A stretch of DNA of 64,000 nt from Bryobacteraceae bacterium (GTDB lineage: Bacteria; Acidobacteriota; Terriglobia; Bryobacterales; Bryobacteraceae), in the NCBI GenBank assembly GCA_026129905.1, contig JAHCHE010000034.1:1-64000 (forward strand), in the 5' to 3' direction. This document shows positions 54,788-63,462 of this stretch, in pieces. The translations under genes and the position numbers were made by a program. The notes under the pieces are model-generated. The model saw only the letters and a program-made list of their open reading frames with translations, did not search any database and was not told the origin of the DNA. Each line of letters opens with the position of its first letter. The stretch's first letter is position 1.

Positions 54788-55821
54788 AAGCTGAGGATAT
54801 CGCTGGGCAGCGTGCAGTTGGGCGACGCGGCGCAGGAGTGGAGATAGGACGCGTCCACGATGCCGCAGTCGTTGCCGGAACCGTGCCAAACCGGCATGCC
54901 CGCCGCGCCCGCCATGTACGAGTTCGCCACGAAACTCGCCATCCCAGGATTGCCGCCGGTGTTGAGGACGGAACAGGCGTCCTCGCGAATGGCGCGGATC
55001 ATTGCCTTCGGGTCGCCCAGGTGGAGCGCGACGTGTCCGGAAACCTCCTTCCGGAGGCGGCGATAACCTTCGTAGTCGCTCTTGTCGAACGGGTCTTCGT
55101 AAACCAGAACGTTGCCGACCTTGTCGAGCGCCTTGGCGACGGGCAGAAAATCGGCGTAGCTTTTGTAGCGGGTGTTGGGGTCGACGATCACTTTCAGGCC
55201 GGGCGCCGTTTTGGCAATGATCTCCACCGCCTCGACGATGGGGTCGCCCTGCTTGTTCTTAGTCTTGATGGAGGTGAAGCCGCCAGCCACCGCCCGTTCG
55301 GCCACTTTCTTCATTCCGGCGGGCGTGCGGCGGCCGGTCCAGTACCCTACGAGCACCTTGGGCTGCGCTAGGCCGCCAAGCAGCTTGTACACGGGCCAGC
55401 CGAGCGCCTTGCCGACGATGTCGTACAACGCCATTTCGAAAGCCGTATAGCCAGCGCGGGCAGGCAGATTGAGGTCCGTAAGGCTGAAATCGAGGACGTT
55501 CTTCCCCCGCAGGTGTTCGGCGTTTCGTTGCACGGCGGCGAAGTCCTCGCCCCGGCCGGTCTCGCCGATGCCGGCGATGCCGGAGTCGGTGTGGACCTTA
55601 AGGATGGTTTTCGGGACAAGATCGAAACGGCTGGATTCGGCGGTCTCGGGGTCGGTGGTGGAGTCCTCCTTCATCGGGACTACTACCTGGGAGAGGTCGA
55701 CGCGGGTAATTAACAGCCGCTCTTTCTTTCCGGCGGCGCAACCGGGAATCGTCGCGAGACCCGCGATCCCGCCGGAGGCGGCCGCGAGCAGGCCGCGACG
55801 GGTTGGTTTGATGAGTGCCAT
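54658..55821 (-). CDS. Tat-exported enolase-superfamily protein (mandelate racemase/MLE-like), copy B
   Basis: This 387-residue protein has a signal with a twin arginine and a possible lipobox (KPTRRGLLAAASGGIAGLAT then IPGC). The capping domain has FDLVPKTILKVHTDSGIAGI. The barrel has KxK at 186/188 (SIKTKNK), Asp 214 (VIVDPNTR), Glu 242 (VYEDPF) and LHLGD as the probable third metal ligand. Substrate is unknown. It is diverged from copy A outside the common fold but ends with a similar PGLGVELDEDAVRKY motif. Its last 43 codons are duplicated at 49996-50125. Confidence 0.87.
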   Translation of the reverse strand: MALIKPTRRGLLAAASGGIAGLATIPGCAAGKKERLLITRVDLSQVVVPMKEDSTTDPETAESSRFDLVPKTILKVHTDSGIAGIGETGRGEDFAAVQRNAEHLRGKNVLDFSLTDLNLPARAGYTAFEMALYDIVGKALGWPVYKLLGGLAQPKVLVGYWTGRRTPAGMKKVAERAVAGGFTSIKTKNKQGDPIVEAVEIIAKTAPGLKVIVDPNTRYKSYADFLPVAKALDKVGNVLVYEDPFDKSDYEGYRRLRKEVSGHVALHLGDPKAMIRAIREDACSVLNTGGNPGMASFVANSYMAGAAGMPVWHGSGNDCGIVDASYLHSCAASPNCTLPSDILSFLREDDLIVEPIEIRNSYAHAPDRPGLGVELDEDAVRKYRFQS

Positions 55822-55884
55822 AGCGCTTACCTTTCTGCAACAAGAATACGCCCAAGCAGGGGGAAGCGGAAGCGCCTCCGGGCG

Positions 55885-57717
55885 CTACCAGATGTACTGG
55901 GCGGCTTCGGCGCGGCGGGCGTGGCTGTCCAGAACGTGCACGACGCGGATCTTCTTCAGCTTGGACGGCGAGAGCTGGCCGATTGGGATGTAGAGGATGG
56001 AGCGTCCCATCCCGGCGGAGATGGAACGGAATACCGAGCGCGGGGGCCTGGCGGCCACGTAGACGACGAACCGGTGAATGGAGTAATCCAGCGCGGCGAG
56101 CAGCAGGCGTTCCGGCTTGGTCTCGGCGAAGTTGTAATCCGGGTCGCCCCAGACGTCGAACATGCGGCGCGCGGGCAGAGTCATCAGGAAGCCGCCATAC
56201 TCGGCGCGGCCGATGCCTGGCCCGACCATGTGGTCGAAGGGCTGGGTGGAGAAGAAGGCCATGTCGGACTCGTTCTGGTGCTCGCCCAGCCAGGTGGTGA
56301 GATACGGGTAGCGGTCGTCGCGATCCTCGTCGAAGATGACGACCACGGCGCCCACCTCGCCGGCCACCTTCTGGCACTCGCGGACGTAGATCTTGCCTTC
56401 ATGCCAGTTGCGGACCGTCTCGCGAAGATCGATGCCGTCGAGGATTGAAGTGGTGAACGGCTCGACGCGCATACGCTCTTCCGAAAGCATGCTTTTCGCC
56501 TTCTGCTTCAGAAAGCGGCCGTAATCCTCGATGGTTATGTCCTCCGGCGGATAGGAACAGATGGAATTGCCGTCCAACTGCCGGGCCCATTCGCCGGGCG
56601 TTTTTTCTTTTTTTCTCGGCCTTAAGGAAGCGGGACGGAGGCGCCGCTTGGGGCGGGGAAGGCGCCGGCGCAGGCGGAGCCGTCGCGTGTCGAGCCAGAC
56701 CTCCTCGCCGGCAACGTTCGCGGTCTGAATATCGCTCTTCGCCTGTTGCGGCGCGTAGCGGTTGGCGGTCTCCCACACTTCCCAGGCGTAGTTGTCGTCG
56801 ACGACGCTCCGCGCGGCCACGGTCAGGTCGAAGAGCGCCGCGGCCAGATCGGAGTTGATCGTGGCGAGGTTCCGCGCGTAGCGGGCGATCATCCGGCGCT
56901 GCCAGTGCGAGATCCTATCGCCGGTGTTTTTCTCGTACAAGGCTTCGGCTTCGCGAAACAGCGCGAGTTGGGAGCGGAGCCGGTCGATGAGAGCCACGTC
57001 GGCCATCTCAGGTCGAAAGCGCTCATAGCGTTCCTGGAGGAACGGGTATTCCACCAGGATCTCGGCGAGGCAGTCCGGGTGGGGATTGAGCAGGTCGACG
57101 TGCGGCTGGATGCGGCGCCGGGCAGGCGGCTCCTGCGGCTCTTCCATCGCGTCCAGCACCGGGTCGAGCAGGTTCAGCGACAGCACCACGAGTACGTCCG
57201 CTTCCGGGTCGGCGCCCTGGAGTTTCCACGCGATGCCGGCGGCATGGTCGGCCACTTCGCCGGTCCGGGGCATGGGGAAGAGCCGGTAACGCTCGATGTA
57301 CTGCTCGATCCCGATGGCGCGCAACGAAAAAGGATCCGGATAGACGTCGGGCAGGTGGGGACGTTCGCCCGCATCCGGCTCGGCGAAGACGATGCGGGCG
57401 CCGATTTCACCGGCGGTGCGGACCGCCTCGGTGAAAGGGTCGGCCGGCTCGACGGGTATGTATATGCCGCGGTCGTCGTCCTTCTCGTCGGGATAGACGA
57501 GGACGGTGATCTGAGGGAGCCGCTTGACGGCGCGGAAATAGTGCCGTTCGAGCCAGCCGGGGAGTTCGACGACCACGACCTGGGGCTTCTCCGCGAGAAT
57601 CCGCCGCCGGACTTCGATTGCGAACTCCATCCGTCCGGGCGCCACCGGCAGGTACGCGAACCGGCCGCGGCGGAGGCTGCCGACGTCGGGCAGGGCGAAC
57701 TCAGACCCTTGGGACAT
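55885..57717 (-). CDS. Unknown 610-residue protein coupled to a MoxR-type ATPase (possibly DUF5682/ChaN-TraB-like)
   Basis: The gene starts inside the MoxR-like gene (17-bp overlap), so the two are co-translated. The N-terminal 115 residues run RRRILAEKPQVVVVELPGWL, RLPQITVLVYPDE, IYIPVEPADPFTEAVRTAGE, GARIVFAEPD. This order of Lys-Pro-Glu, Tyr-x-Pro and Ala-x-Arg blocks resembles my memory of DUF5682 and ChaN/TraB-like domains found beside MoxR/vWA genes. A helical middle (215-325), an Arg-rich strip (345-372) and a C-terminal alpha/beta region with VVVIFDEDRDDRYPYL and ILYIPIGQLSPSKLKKI follow. No signal peptide is present. The family assignment is tentative. Confidence 0.7.
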   Translation of the reverse strand: MSQGSEFALPDVGSLRRGRFAYLPVAPGRMEFAIEVRRRILAEKPQVVVVELPGWLERHYFRAVKRLPQITVLVYPDEKDDDRGIYIPVEPADPFTEAVRTAGEIGARIVFAEPDAGERPHLPDVYPDPFSLRAIGIEQYIERYRLFPMPRTGEVADHAAGIAWKLQGADPEADVLVVLSLNLLDPVLDAMEEPQEPPARRRIQPHVDLLNPHPDCLAEILVEYPFLQERYERFRPEMADVALIDRLRSQLALFREAEALYEKNTGDRISHWQRRMIARYARNLATINSDLAAALFDLTVAARSVVDDNYAWEVWETANRYAPQQAKSDIQTANVAGEEVWLDTRRLRLRRRLPRPKRRLRPASLRPRKKEKTPGEWARQLDGNSICSYPPEDITIEDYGRFLKQKAKSMLSEERMRVEPFTTSILDGIDLRETVRNWHEGKIYVRECQKVAGEVGAVVVIFDEDRDDRYPYLTTWLGEHQNESDMAFFSTQPFDHMVGPGIGRAEYGGFLMTLPARRMFDVWGDPDYNFAETKPERLLLAALDYSIHRFVVYVAARPPRSVFRSISAGMGRSILYIPIGQLSPSKLKKIRVVHVLDSHARRAEAAQYIW

Positions 57718-58528
57718 AGCGGAGCGCTTCCTGGCCCAGCGTTTCGAGGATGGCCATCTGCAACGCGTCCACCCGATCGAAGCGATTTCCCTCGAGTTGC
57801 AGGAGCTTCATGGCGAAACGGCTGATATTAATCCCGTCTCGCGCGGTGTAACGCTCGTCGGCGGCGTGGGCGTGCTGGAGAAAATCGGTGACGTATTCGA
57901 GGATCTGCTCTTCGCCGAACGGCAGATTTTCGCGGAGAATGGCGTATTCTTCGTCGCGCTCGGGAAAATCGATCAGAATTTGCGGCTGAACGCGGGAGTG
58001 GATGTACTCGGGAAGGTCGAACGTCGAGGCGTCGTCGTTCATCGTGCAGACGATGCGGAACAGGGGATGCGCCTTGATCTTGATGCCGGCGACAATCGAT
58101 TCGACGTACCGCCGGTTGTCGAGCAGCGGGGCGAGGCTGGCCCAGCTTTTCTCGCTCATGCGGTTCCCCTCGTCGAGAATCGCAACGCCGCCGCGCAGCA
58201 TTGCGGTGACCAGGGGAGAGGCTACGTAGCGGAGGCGGCTTTCGCCCTCGATCACCGGCGTGATGAGGAGGTCTTCCGGGCGCGTGTCGACCGTCGCCTG
58301 CATGATGTATACTTCGCGGCCCAGGCGCTTGCCGGCGGCGTAGGCCAGCGTCGTTTTGCCCACGCCGGGCTTGCCGATCAGGCGCGGGTTCATCGGCAGG
58401 TCCTGCGGATCCACCACCAGCCAGGCGGCCAGCAACTGCCGCATCACCTCTTCCTGTCCGACCCAGCGGATGGGGAGTTCGTCGGGATGGGCGAGGTGGA
58501 GCGGTACCCCTTCGACTTCGACAACCAT
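57701..58528 (-). CDS. MoxR-type AAA+ ATPase
   Basis: This 275-residue ATPase has Walker A GKPGVGKT (52-59), Walker B GVAILDEGNR (114-123), sensor 1 CTMNDD (161-166) and an Arg-rich HSRVQPQ segment (177-183) where the arginine finger is expected. The TPVIEGESRLRYVASPL and LLDNRRYVESIV segments are typical of MoxR-like ATPases. These act as chaperones for activating partner proteins, commonly vWA proteins, but no vWA gene is nearby. ATG 58528 is chosen because family similarity starts there. Its partner is the 610-residue protein downstream. Confidence 0.88.
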   Translation of the reverse strand: MVVEVEGVPLHLAHPDELPIRWVGQEEVMRQLLAAWLVVDPQDLPMNPRLIGKPGVGKTTLAYAAGKRLGREVYIMQATVDTRPEDLLITPVIEGESRLRYVASPLVTAMLRGGVAILDEGNRMSEKSWASLAPLLDNRRYVESIVAGIKIKAHPLFRIVCTMNDDASTFDLPEYIHSRVQPQILIDFPERDEEYAILRENLPFGEEQILEYVTDFLQHAHAADERYTARDGINISRFAMKLLQLEGNRFDRVDALQMAILETLGQEALRYVPRV

Positions 58529-58651
58529 ATGTTGTATTGTCCTACAAGGAAATCGCGCAGGCTTCAGGGAAAGTCCGGCGCCGGGTGGTGAACGACGCGC
58601 TTTGGCGAGGAACTTGCCGCGCATCCGGCGGCGTCTAATGCGAATGGACGT

Positions 58652-60679
58652 ATGCGGCTCTTGCTGATTCTGCTGTGCGCTTCCCTTGCGAGCGGCCAAC
58701 CGAGTGGCGGTGATCCGTGGAGCGACCTGCGTTCAAAGAACGCTCCCGACCTTGAGTTTTCGGCTCGGTTTCTGGACGGGGGGCCTTACCGCGAAGGCGA
58801 ACTGATCCGTCTGGAACTGCGGTTTCCCGGAGGTCCGCGCTCCACGGCGGGACACCCGCGCCAGGAGATGTGGCAGTTCGGCGGCTTCCTGCTCGATCCT
58901 CCGCGCGACTGCGGCGCCGTCGAAAGCCCGTGCCTGATGGCAATGGGTTTCAATCTGGACAAGAGCGATCCGATGCTGAGCTTCGGCGAGCGCGAGGGGC
59001 CGGCGGTGTTCTACCTGAACAATTATGTCCCGCCGCCGGCGCCGGGCCGCTATCGCGCGGCCGCCCTGGCGCGCAAACTGTTACTGACCAGCCGCGCGCC
59101 GATGTCTTTCGTGTACGCGTACGCCGATCCTCCGGAGTTCGCCGTTTCGAACGGCATCGAGTTCGAGATCGTCGCGGCGTCGCCGGACTGGATTGCGCGA
59201 ACGGTAGCCGCCAGCTTGGCGACTCTCAAGGGGCCGCAGCCGGCCGGCCCGGAAGGGTACGAAATCCAAAGGGCGGCCGCGCATCAGCTCCGCTTTCTGG
59301 ATCACCCTTCCGCGTGGAGCGCGGCGCTGGAGCTGTTTCCGGTTGGTGAGAACACGCTGCTTCGAGGCCTTGCGGCCTCGCGACAGCCGGCCAGGGTCTG
59401 CGAGCTGATGCAATCGTGCATCACCGCGCCCCGACAGGCGGTCTCTACGTACTACCTCACAACGATGGCGCAGCTATGCGCGAAGCCGCTGATGCCCGCG
59501 CCACCGCCGGGCAAGCCGGACCAGGCGAGCCCCGAATGGAAGGCGTACTGGCGCAACGATCGCCGTCTGCATCAAGAGATGCTGACCGAAGGAAACGCCG
59601 CGCTGGCGGCCGGCCTGAGCGACAAGCAGGGCGAAGCCAAGGCGATCGCCATCGAAACATTGTTGCAGCGCGTCCAGAGCCTGCGGATGAACGAACCGGA
59701 GCGCGCGCAGCCGGAGTGGCTGCCCGCGCTGCGGAGGGAGTTCGTGAAATCGTTCGGGGGGTTGGAGGAATGGAGGCGGCGCAACCTGCTGTCACTCTAC
59801 GCCGCGGTAATCCCCGGCAAGGACCTGGTTCCGATTCTCGAATCGACGCTGGACGGATGGAAGCCCGGCGACTATTACGAACTGCCCCGCGAGGCAATCC
59901 GCGCTCTCCAGCAGGTGGACGCTGCCCGGGCGCAAGCGCGCATCCTGGCGGAGTTGCGCAAGGAGAAGACGTGGTTGGACGCCGCCGATCTCGACCTGCT
60001 GCCGCCATCCGCCGTTCCAACGATGGACGACGAACTCATTGCCCTGGTGGACGCGCACCAGCGCCCGGGAGGCTGGAATCCGGCGCTGCGCATGACCGCG
60101 CTGGCGAAGTACGGCAGCTCCGCGGCGCTGGAGCGGGTCAAGGCGATCTACGAATCGCAGCAGGAGCGGTGTCAACCCGAGCTGATGGCGTATTTCGTGC
60201 GCGTGGATCCGGATTACGCCGATCGCGTGTTTCGCCGCGATCCGTGGGAGATGCAGGCGGACGCGCCGCCGTGCGCGCGGCAGTACTTCGAGCGGACGCC
60301 GCCGCTGGCGATGCACCGGGTACTGGAGCAATATATGAGCGCGCATCTCATGCACCGCGATGCCGGCCTGAAGACGGTAGCGGCTCGCTCACTGGGGCGG
60401 TACGGATCGAAAGCGGCGCTACCGCCGCTGTGGGAGGCGCTGCGGTACTTCCACGTTTACTGGAAGGGGAAAGGCGCGGAACTGGAGCAGAATCGCGCGG
60501 GCGTCGACCTCGAGGTGGCGCTGCGCGACGCGATCGCGCGGGGGCGCAACCGGCTGGCGACGGAGGCCGATCTGCGCACGATCCGCTCGCTGTGCATCTC
60601 CGAGCGGTGCATGTATGAAACCGACCAGGACCTTCGCGCCTGGGAGAAGCCGGCGCCGCGCGTCACGGCCGATCCGTAG
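58652..60679 (+). CDS. Secreted helical-repeat protein of unknown function
   Basis: This 675-residue protein has a signal peptide (RLLLILLCASLASG). A beta-rich N-terminal domain of about 190 residues follows (FSARFLDGGPYREGELIRLE, FGGFLLDPPRDCG). The long alpha-helical remainder looks like HEAT/armadillo-type repeats (for example YELPREAIRALQQVDAARAQ, LKTVAARSLGRYGSKAALPP). I recognise no family. It is divergent from the MoxR gene by about 123 bp. Its stop overlaps the convergent TPR gene by 17 bp. Confidence 0.72.
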   Translation: MRLLLILLCASLASGQPSGGDPWSDLRSKNAPDLEFSARFLDGGPYREGELIRLELRFPGGPRSTAGHPRQEMWQFGGFLLDPPRDCGAVESPCLMAMGFNLDKSDPMLSFGEREGPAVFYLNNYVPPPAPGRYRAAALARKLLLTSRAPMSFVYAYADPPEFAVSNGIEFEIVAASPDWIARTVAASLATLKGPQPAGPEGYEIQRAAAHQLRFLDHPSAWSAALELFPVGENTLLRGLAASRQPARVCELMQSCITAPRQAVSTYYLTTMAQLCAKPLMPAPPPGKPDQASPEWKAYWRNDRRLHQEMLTEGNAALAAGLSDKQGEAKAIAIETLLQRVQSLRMNEPERAQPEWLPALRREFVKSFGGLEEWRRRNLLSLYAAVIPGKDLVPILESTLDGWKPGDYYELPREAIRALQQVDAARAQARILAELRKEKTWLDAADLDLLPPSAVPTMDDELIALVDAHQRPGGWNPALRMTALAKYGSSAALERVKAIYESQQERCQPELMAYFVRVDPDYADRVFRRDPWEMQADAPPCARQYFERTPPLAMHRVLEQYMSAHLMHRDAGLKTVAARSLGRYGSKAALPPLWEALRYFHVYWKGKGAELEQNRAGVDLEVALRDAIARGRNRLATEADLRTIRSLCISERCMYETDQDLRAWEKPAPRVTADP

Positions 60680-62216
60680 ACGGGGGCTGAACTGCGGGCG
60701 ATCCCCGCGCGAGCGTCTGCCGTTGTTCGTCGGAGTAGCGGCACTCGGTGGGCGGTTGGGTGGGGACGCCGAGCTCGTGCAGGTTGAAATGCGCATTGAA
60801 CAGGCACGGATCGAGGGCAAGGGCGCGTTCAAAGTCGCGCCTGGCCGGCTCCCTCTGTCCCAGGCCCAGCAGAGCTACGCCGCGATTGTTCAGCGCCACA
60901 GGGTCGCGGGGCGCGAGCGCCAGTGCCCGGCCCAACTCCGGAAGCGCCTCGGCAGGCCGGCCCATCGCCAGCAACCGGCCTCCGAGCGCGGCGGCGACCG
61001 CCGGGTTGTCGGGAGCGATCCGCTTCGCGTCTTGGAGGAGCCGCAGCGCCTCGGCGTTATCGGAGATGCGCGCAAGCTGAAGCTTGGGACGCAGCTTGCC
61101 GGGCGCACGCTCGACCGCTTCGCGCCACAACAGCCGCTCATCCTGCCAGACCTGAACGCGCGCCACCGTCAAGGCCAGCAACGCGACGCCAGCGAGGGCA
61201 AGCCACTTCGGCCGCAGCCGCTCGATCGCGAGAGCGGCCGCGGCGGCGAAGCCAATCAGCGGGAAGTAGATGCGACGTTCCGCCATCAGCTCGTCGATCG
61301 GAAAGATGGAGGAACTCGGCAGCAGGAGCGCGAGGCCGGCGAGGAACCATAGTCCTTTGGCGCCGGCGCGGAGGCTTCGCAGCGCGAAGGCGGCCGCGAC
61401 GGCGATGACGCACCAGGCGGCCGCAGCCCGCCAGTCCGTGGCGAGTTGCACTTCGGGATCCACGGTGAAGCCGTAAGGAATGATCAGCAGCCGGATGTAC
61501 CGCGCGATGACGATGCCTTGCGTCAGGAAGTACTCGAGCGGGGAAACGTCCGAGCCGAAGCCGGCGCCCGATCCGGCGTGGGCGGCGACGGCGATGACGC
61601 GCAAACCGGCGGCCAGGGCCAGAGCCATCATGGCGGCGATCGGTTTCCACTCCGATTGGCGTCCGCGGCGCGCGAGATGGAACAGCAGCAGGACGACGGG
61701 GAAGGCCGCGCATTCTTCCTTGGCCAGCAGGGCGGCCGCGAACCAGGCCGTCGCCGTCCAGTGACGGCCGGCGAGCCAGTAGCGCCAGGAGACCAGGCAC
61801 AGCGCAGTCGCGAGAAGCGTGGCGCGCTCGAAGATATACGCGACGGGCTCGGTCTGGATAGGATGGAGCGCGAAAATCGCCGCCGCGATCAGGGCGGCTT
61901 TCCGCGGCGCCAGGCGCGAGAGGACGTTGTAAGCGAGGAGTACGGCGACCAGGTGCACGGCGACGTTCACGGCATGGTAACCCCAGGGATTCCGGCCGCC
62001 GGCCATGTGGTTCGCCCAGAACGTGAGATACGTCAGCGGGCGCGTTTGCGAGAACCGCCAGATCTCGCGCCAGCCGGAAGCGGAGGCGACGGCGGGGTCG
62101 GAAAACAGCGAATAGTCGTCGAAGGCGAAGCCGGTAGACAGGCTGAGGCCGAACGCCGCCAGAACCGCAACGGCCAGGCCGAAATAGGGGGACAACGACG
62201 GGCGCAATGCTATCAT
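60663..62216 (-). CDS. Polytopic membrane protein with C-terminal TPR repeats
   Basis: This 517-residue protein has about nine to ten hydrophobic helices in residues 10-350, with the early FAFDDYSLFSDP motif and PLTYLTFWANHMAGG then HAVNVAVHLVAVLL. That pattern is shared by GT-C type O-mannosyltransferase-like/TMTC proteins, whose acidic pair near the first loop binds the lipid donor. TPR-like repeats follow (ALPELGRALALAPRDPVALN then NRGVALLGLGQREPARRDFE). It probably acts in glycosylation at the membrane, but catalysis is unproven. It is divergent from nth by 32 bp. Confidence 0.78.
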   Translation of the reverse strand: MIALRPSLSPYFGLAVAVLAAFGLSLSTGFAFDDYSLFSDPAVASASGWREIWRFSQTRPLTYLTFWANHMAGGRNPWGYHAVNVAVHLVAVLLAYNVLSRLAPRKAALIAAAIFALHPIQTEPVAYIFERATLLATALCLVSWRYWLAGRHWTATAWFAAALLAKEECAAFPVVLLLFHLARRGRQSEWKPIAAMMALALAAGLRVIAVAAHAGSGAGFGSDVSPLEYFLTQGIVIARYIRLLIIPYGFTVDPEVQLATDWRAAAAWCVIAVAAAFALRSLRAGAKGLWFLAGLALLLPSSSIFPIDELMAERRIYFPLIGFAAAAALAIERLRPKWLALAGVALLALTVARVQVWQDERLLWREAVERAPGKLRPKLQLARISDNAEALRLLQDAKRIAPDNPAVAAALGGRLLAMGRPAEALPELGRALALAPRDPVALNNRGVALLGLGQREPARRDFERALALDPCLFNAHFNLHELGVPTQPPTECRYSDEQRQTLARGSPAVQPPSTDRP

Positions 62217-62248
62217 GTTAATTCGTCGCGGTACAATCCTCCGGTCGT

Positions 62249-62926
62249 ATGCCCCCCAAAGTGAGCGTCAAACGCCCCCGAACGGCGAAGGAACGGGCGG
62301 CCAGGACACACAGGATCTTGCTGACGCTGGACGAGATGTTCCCCGGCGCCACGTGCGCGCTGGAACACCGGGACGCGTGGCAACTGCTGGTTGCCACGAT
62401 TCTATCGGCCCAATGCACCGACGAGCGAGTGAACAAGGTTACCCCGGGCCTGTTCGCCAAGTACCCCGCCATCGAGGATTTCGCCCACGCCAACCCGGAG
62501 GAACTGGGGCAGGACATCCGGTCCACCGGGTTCTTCAACAACAAGGCGAAATCCATCATCGGGGCCGCGCGCAAGGTCCTGAGCGATTTCGGGGGAAAGC
62601 TGCCGCGGACGATGGAGGGGATGCTGACCATCCCGGGCGCGGCCAGGAAGACCGCGAACGTGGTGCTTGGAACGGCGTTCGGCATCCCGTCCGGCGTCGT
62701 GGTGGATACGCACGTGCAGCGGATCGCCGCCCGCCTCGATCTCACCCGGGAAACCGACCCGGTGAAGATCGAGAAAGACCTGATGAAGGCGATTCCAAAG
62801 GAACGGTGGATATTGTTTTCGCACCAGATCATCCACCACGGGCGGAACCTGTGCAAGGCGCGGAGGCCGCTGTGCGCGGAGTGTCCGCTGAATCCGGTCT
62901 GCTACGCCAAGGACAAGACGGCATGA
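62249..62926 (+). CDS. nth: Endonuclease III
   Basis: This 225-residue DNA glycosylase/AP lyase removes oxidised pyrimidines. The helix-hairpin-helix is IPGAARKTANVV with catalytic Lys 134. The catalytic Asp is in GVVVDTHVQRIAARL (D153). The [4Fe-4S] cluster ligands are Cys 202, 209, 212 and 218 in a C-x6-C-x2-C-x5-C pattern. The hairpin reads IPGAAR where family members usually have LPGVGR, replacing the second hairpin glycine. The start is ATG 62249 and the stop overlaps the lipoprotein start as ATGA. Confidence 0.95.
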   Translation: MPPKVSVKRPRTAKERAARTHRILLTLDEMFPGATCALEHRDAWQLLVATILSAQCTDERVNKVTPGLFAKYPAIEDFAHANPEELGQDIRSTGFFNNKAKSIIGAARKVLSDFGGKLPRTMEGMLTIPGAARKTANVVLGTAFGIPSGVVVDTHVQRIAARLDLTRETDPVKIEKDLMKAIPKERWILFSHQIIHHGRNLCKARRPLCAECPLNPVCYAKDKTA

Positions 62927-63462
62927 AGGGCGTTGCGGGGCTGGTTTGGGCCGCGGCGGCCGCGGCGGCGCTGGCGGGTTGCGAGCGGGCGCCGGAAAGC
63001 TATCCGCCTCCGTTTCAACGCGGCGCCGCGCAAGGAGGACGCGCTCCGCAGTACCGGCATTTTGTCGCCATGAACGATCCGGACGCCTCGTCGTACTTCG
63101 TGGCGGACATTGGGGCGGGGCTGGAAAACGGCGCATGGAGGTGGACAGGAGCCCGGCCCGAGCTGCGCTTCGTTCTGGAGAAGGTGGAGGATCTGAAATT
63201 CACTATGGATTTCTCCATCGCGGGCGTAACATTCGAGCAAACAGGTCCGGTGACGATCTCATTTTACGTGAATAATCGCCTGCTTGAGACCGTTCGATAC
63301 CCGACGTTCGGCGAAAAACGTTTCGAAAAAGCAGTCGATCCGAGCTGGTTGGAACCCGGCGAGGACACGATCGCCGCGGCCCGTATCAACCCGCCCTGGA
63401 TTTCTCCGAAAGACGGCACGAAGCTGGGGATCATCCTGGTCCAGGCCGGTTTCATCGAGTGA
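62923..63462 (+). CDS. Putative lipoprotein
   Basis: This 179-residue protein starts KGVAGLVWAAAAAAALAGCE, with a lipobox LAGC at about residues 17-20. The mature part has YRHFVAMNDPDASSYFVADI, LRFVLEKVEDLKFTMDFSIA and TFEQTGPVTISFYVNNRLLE, a beta-rich domain of unknown function. It overlaps nth by 4 bp and its stop overlaps the next start by one base, so the three genes form one transcriptional unit. Confidence 0.8.
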   Translation: MKGVAGLVWAAAAAAALAGCERAPESYPPPFQRGAAQGGRAPQYRHFVAMNDPDASSYFVADIGAGLENGAWRWTGARPELRFVLEKVEDLKFTMDFSIAGVTFEQTGPVTISFYVNNRLLETVRYPTFGEKRFEKAVDPSWLEPGEDTIAAARINPPWISPKDGTKLGIILVQAGFIE

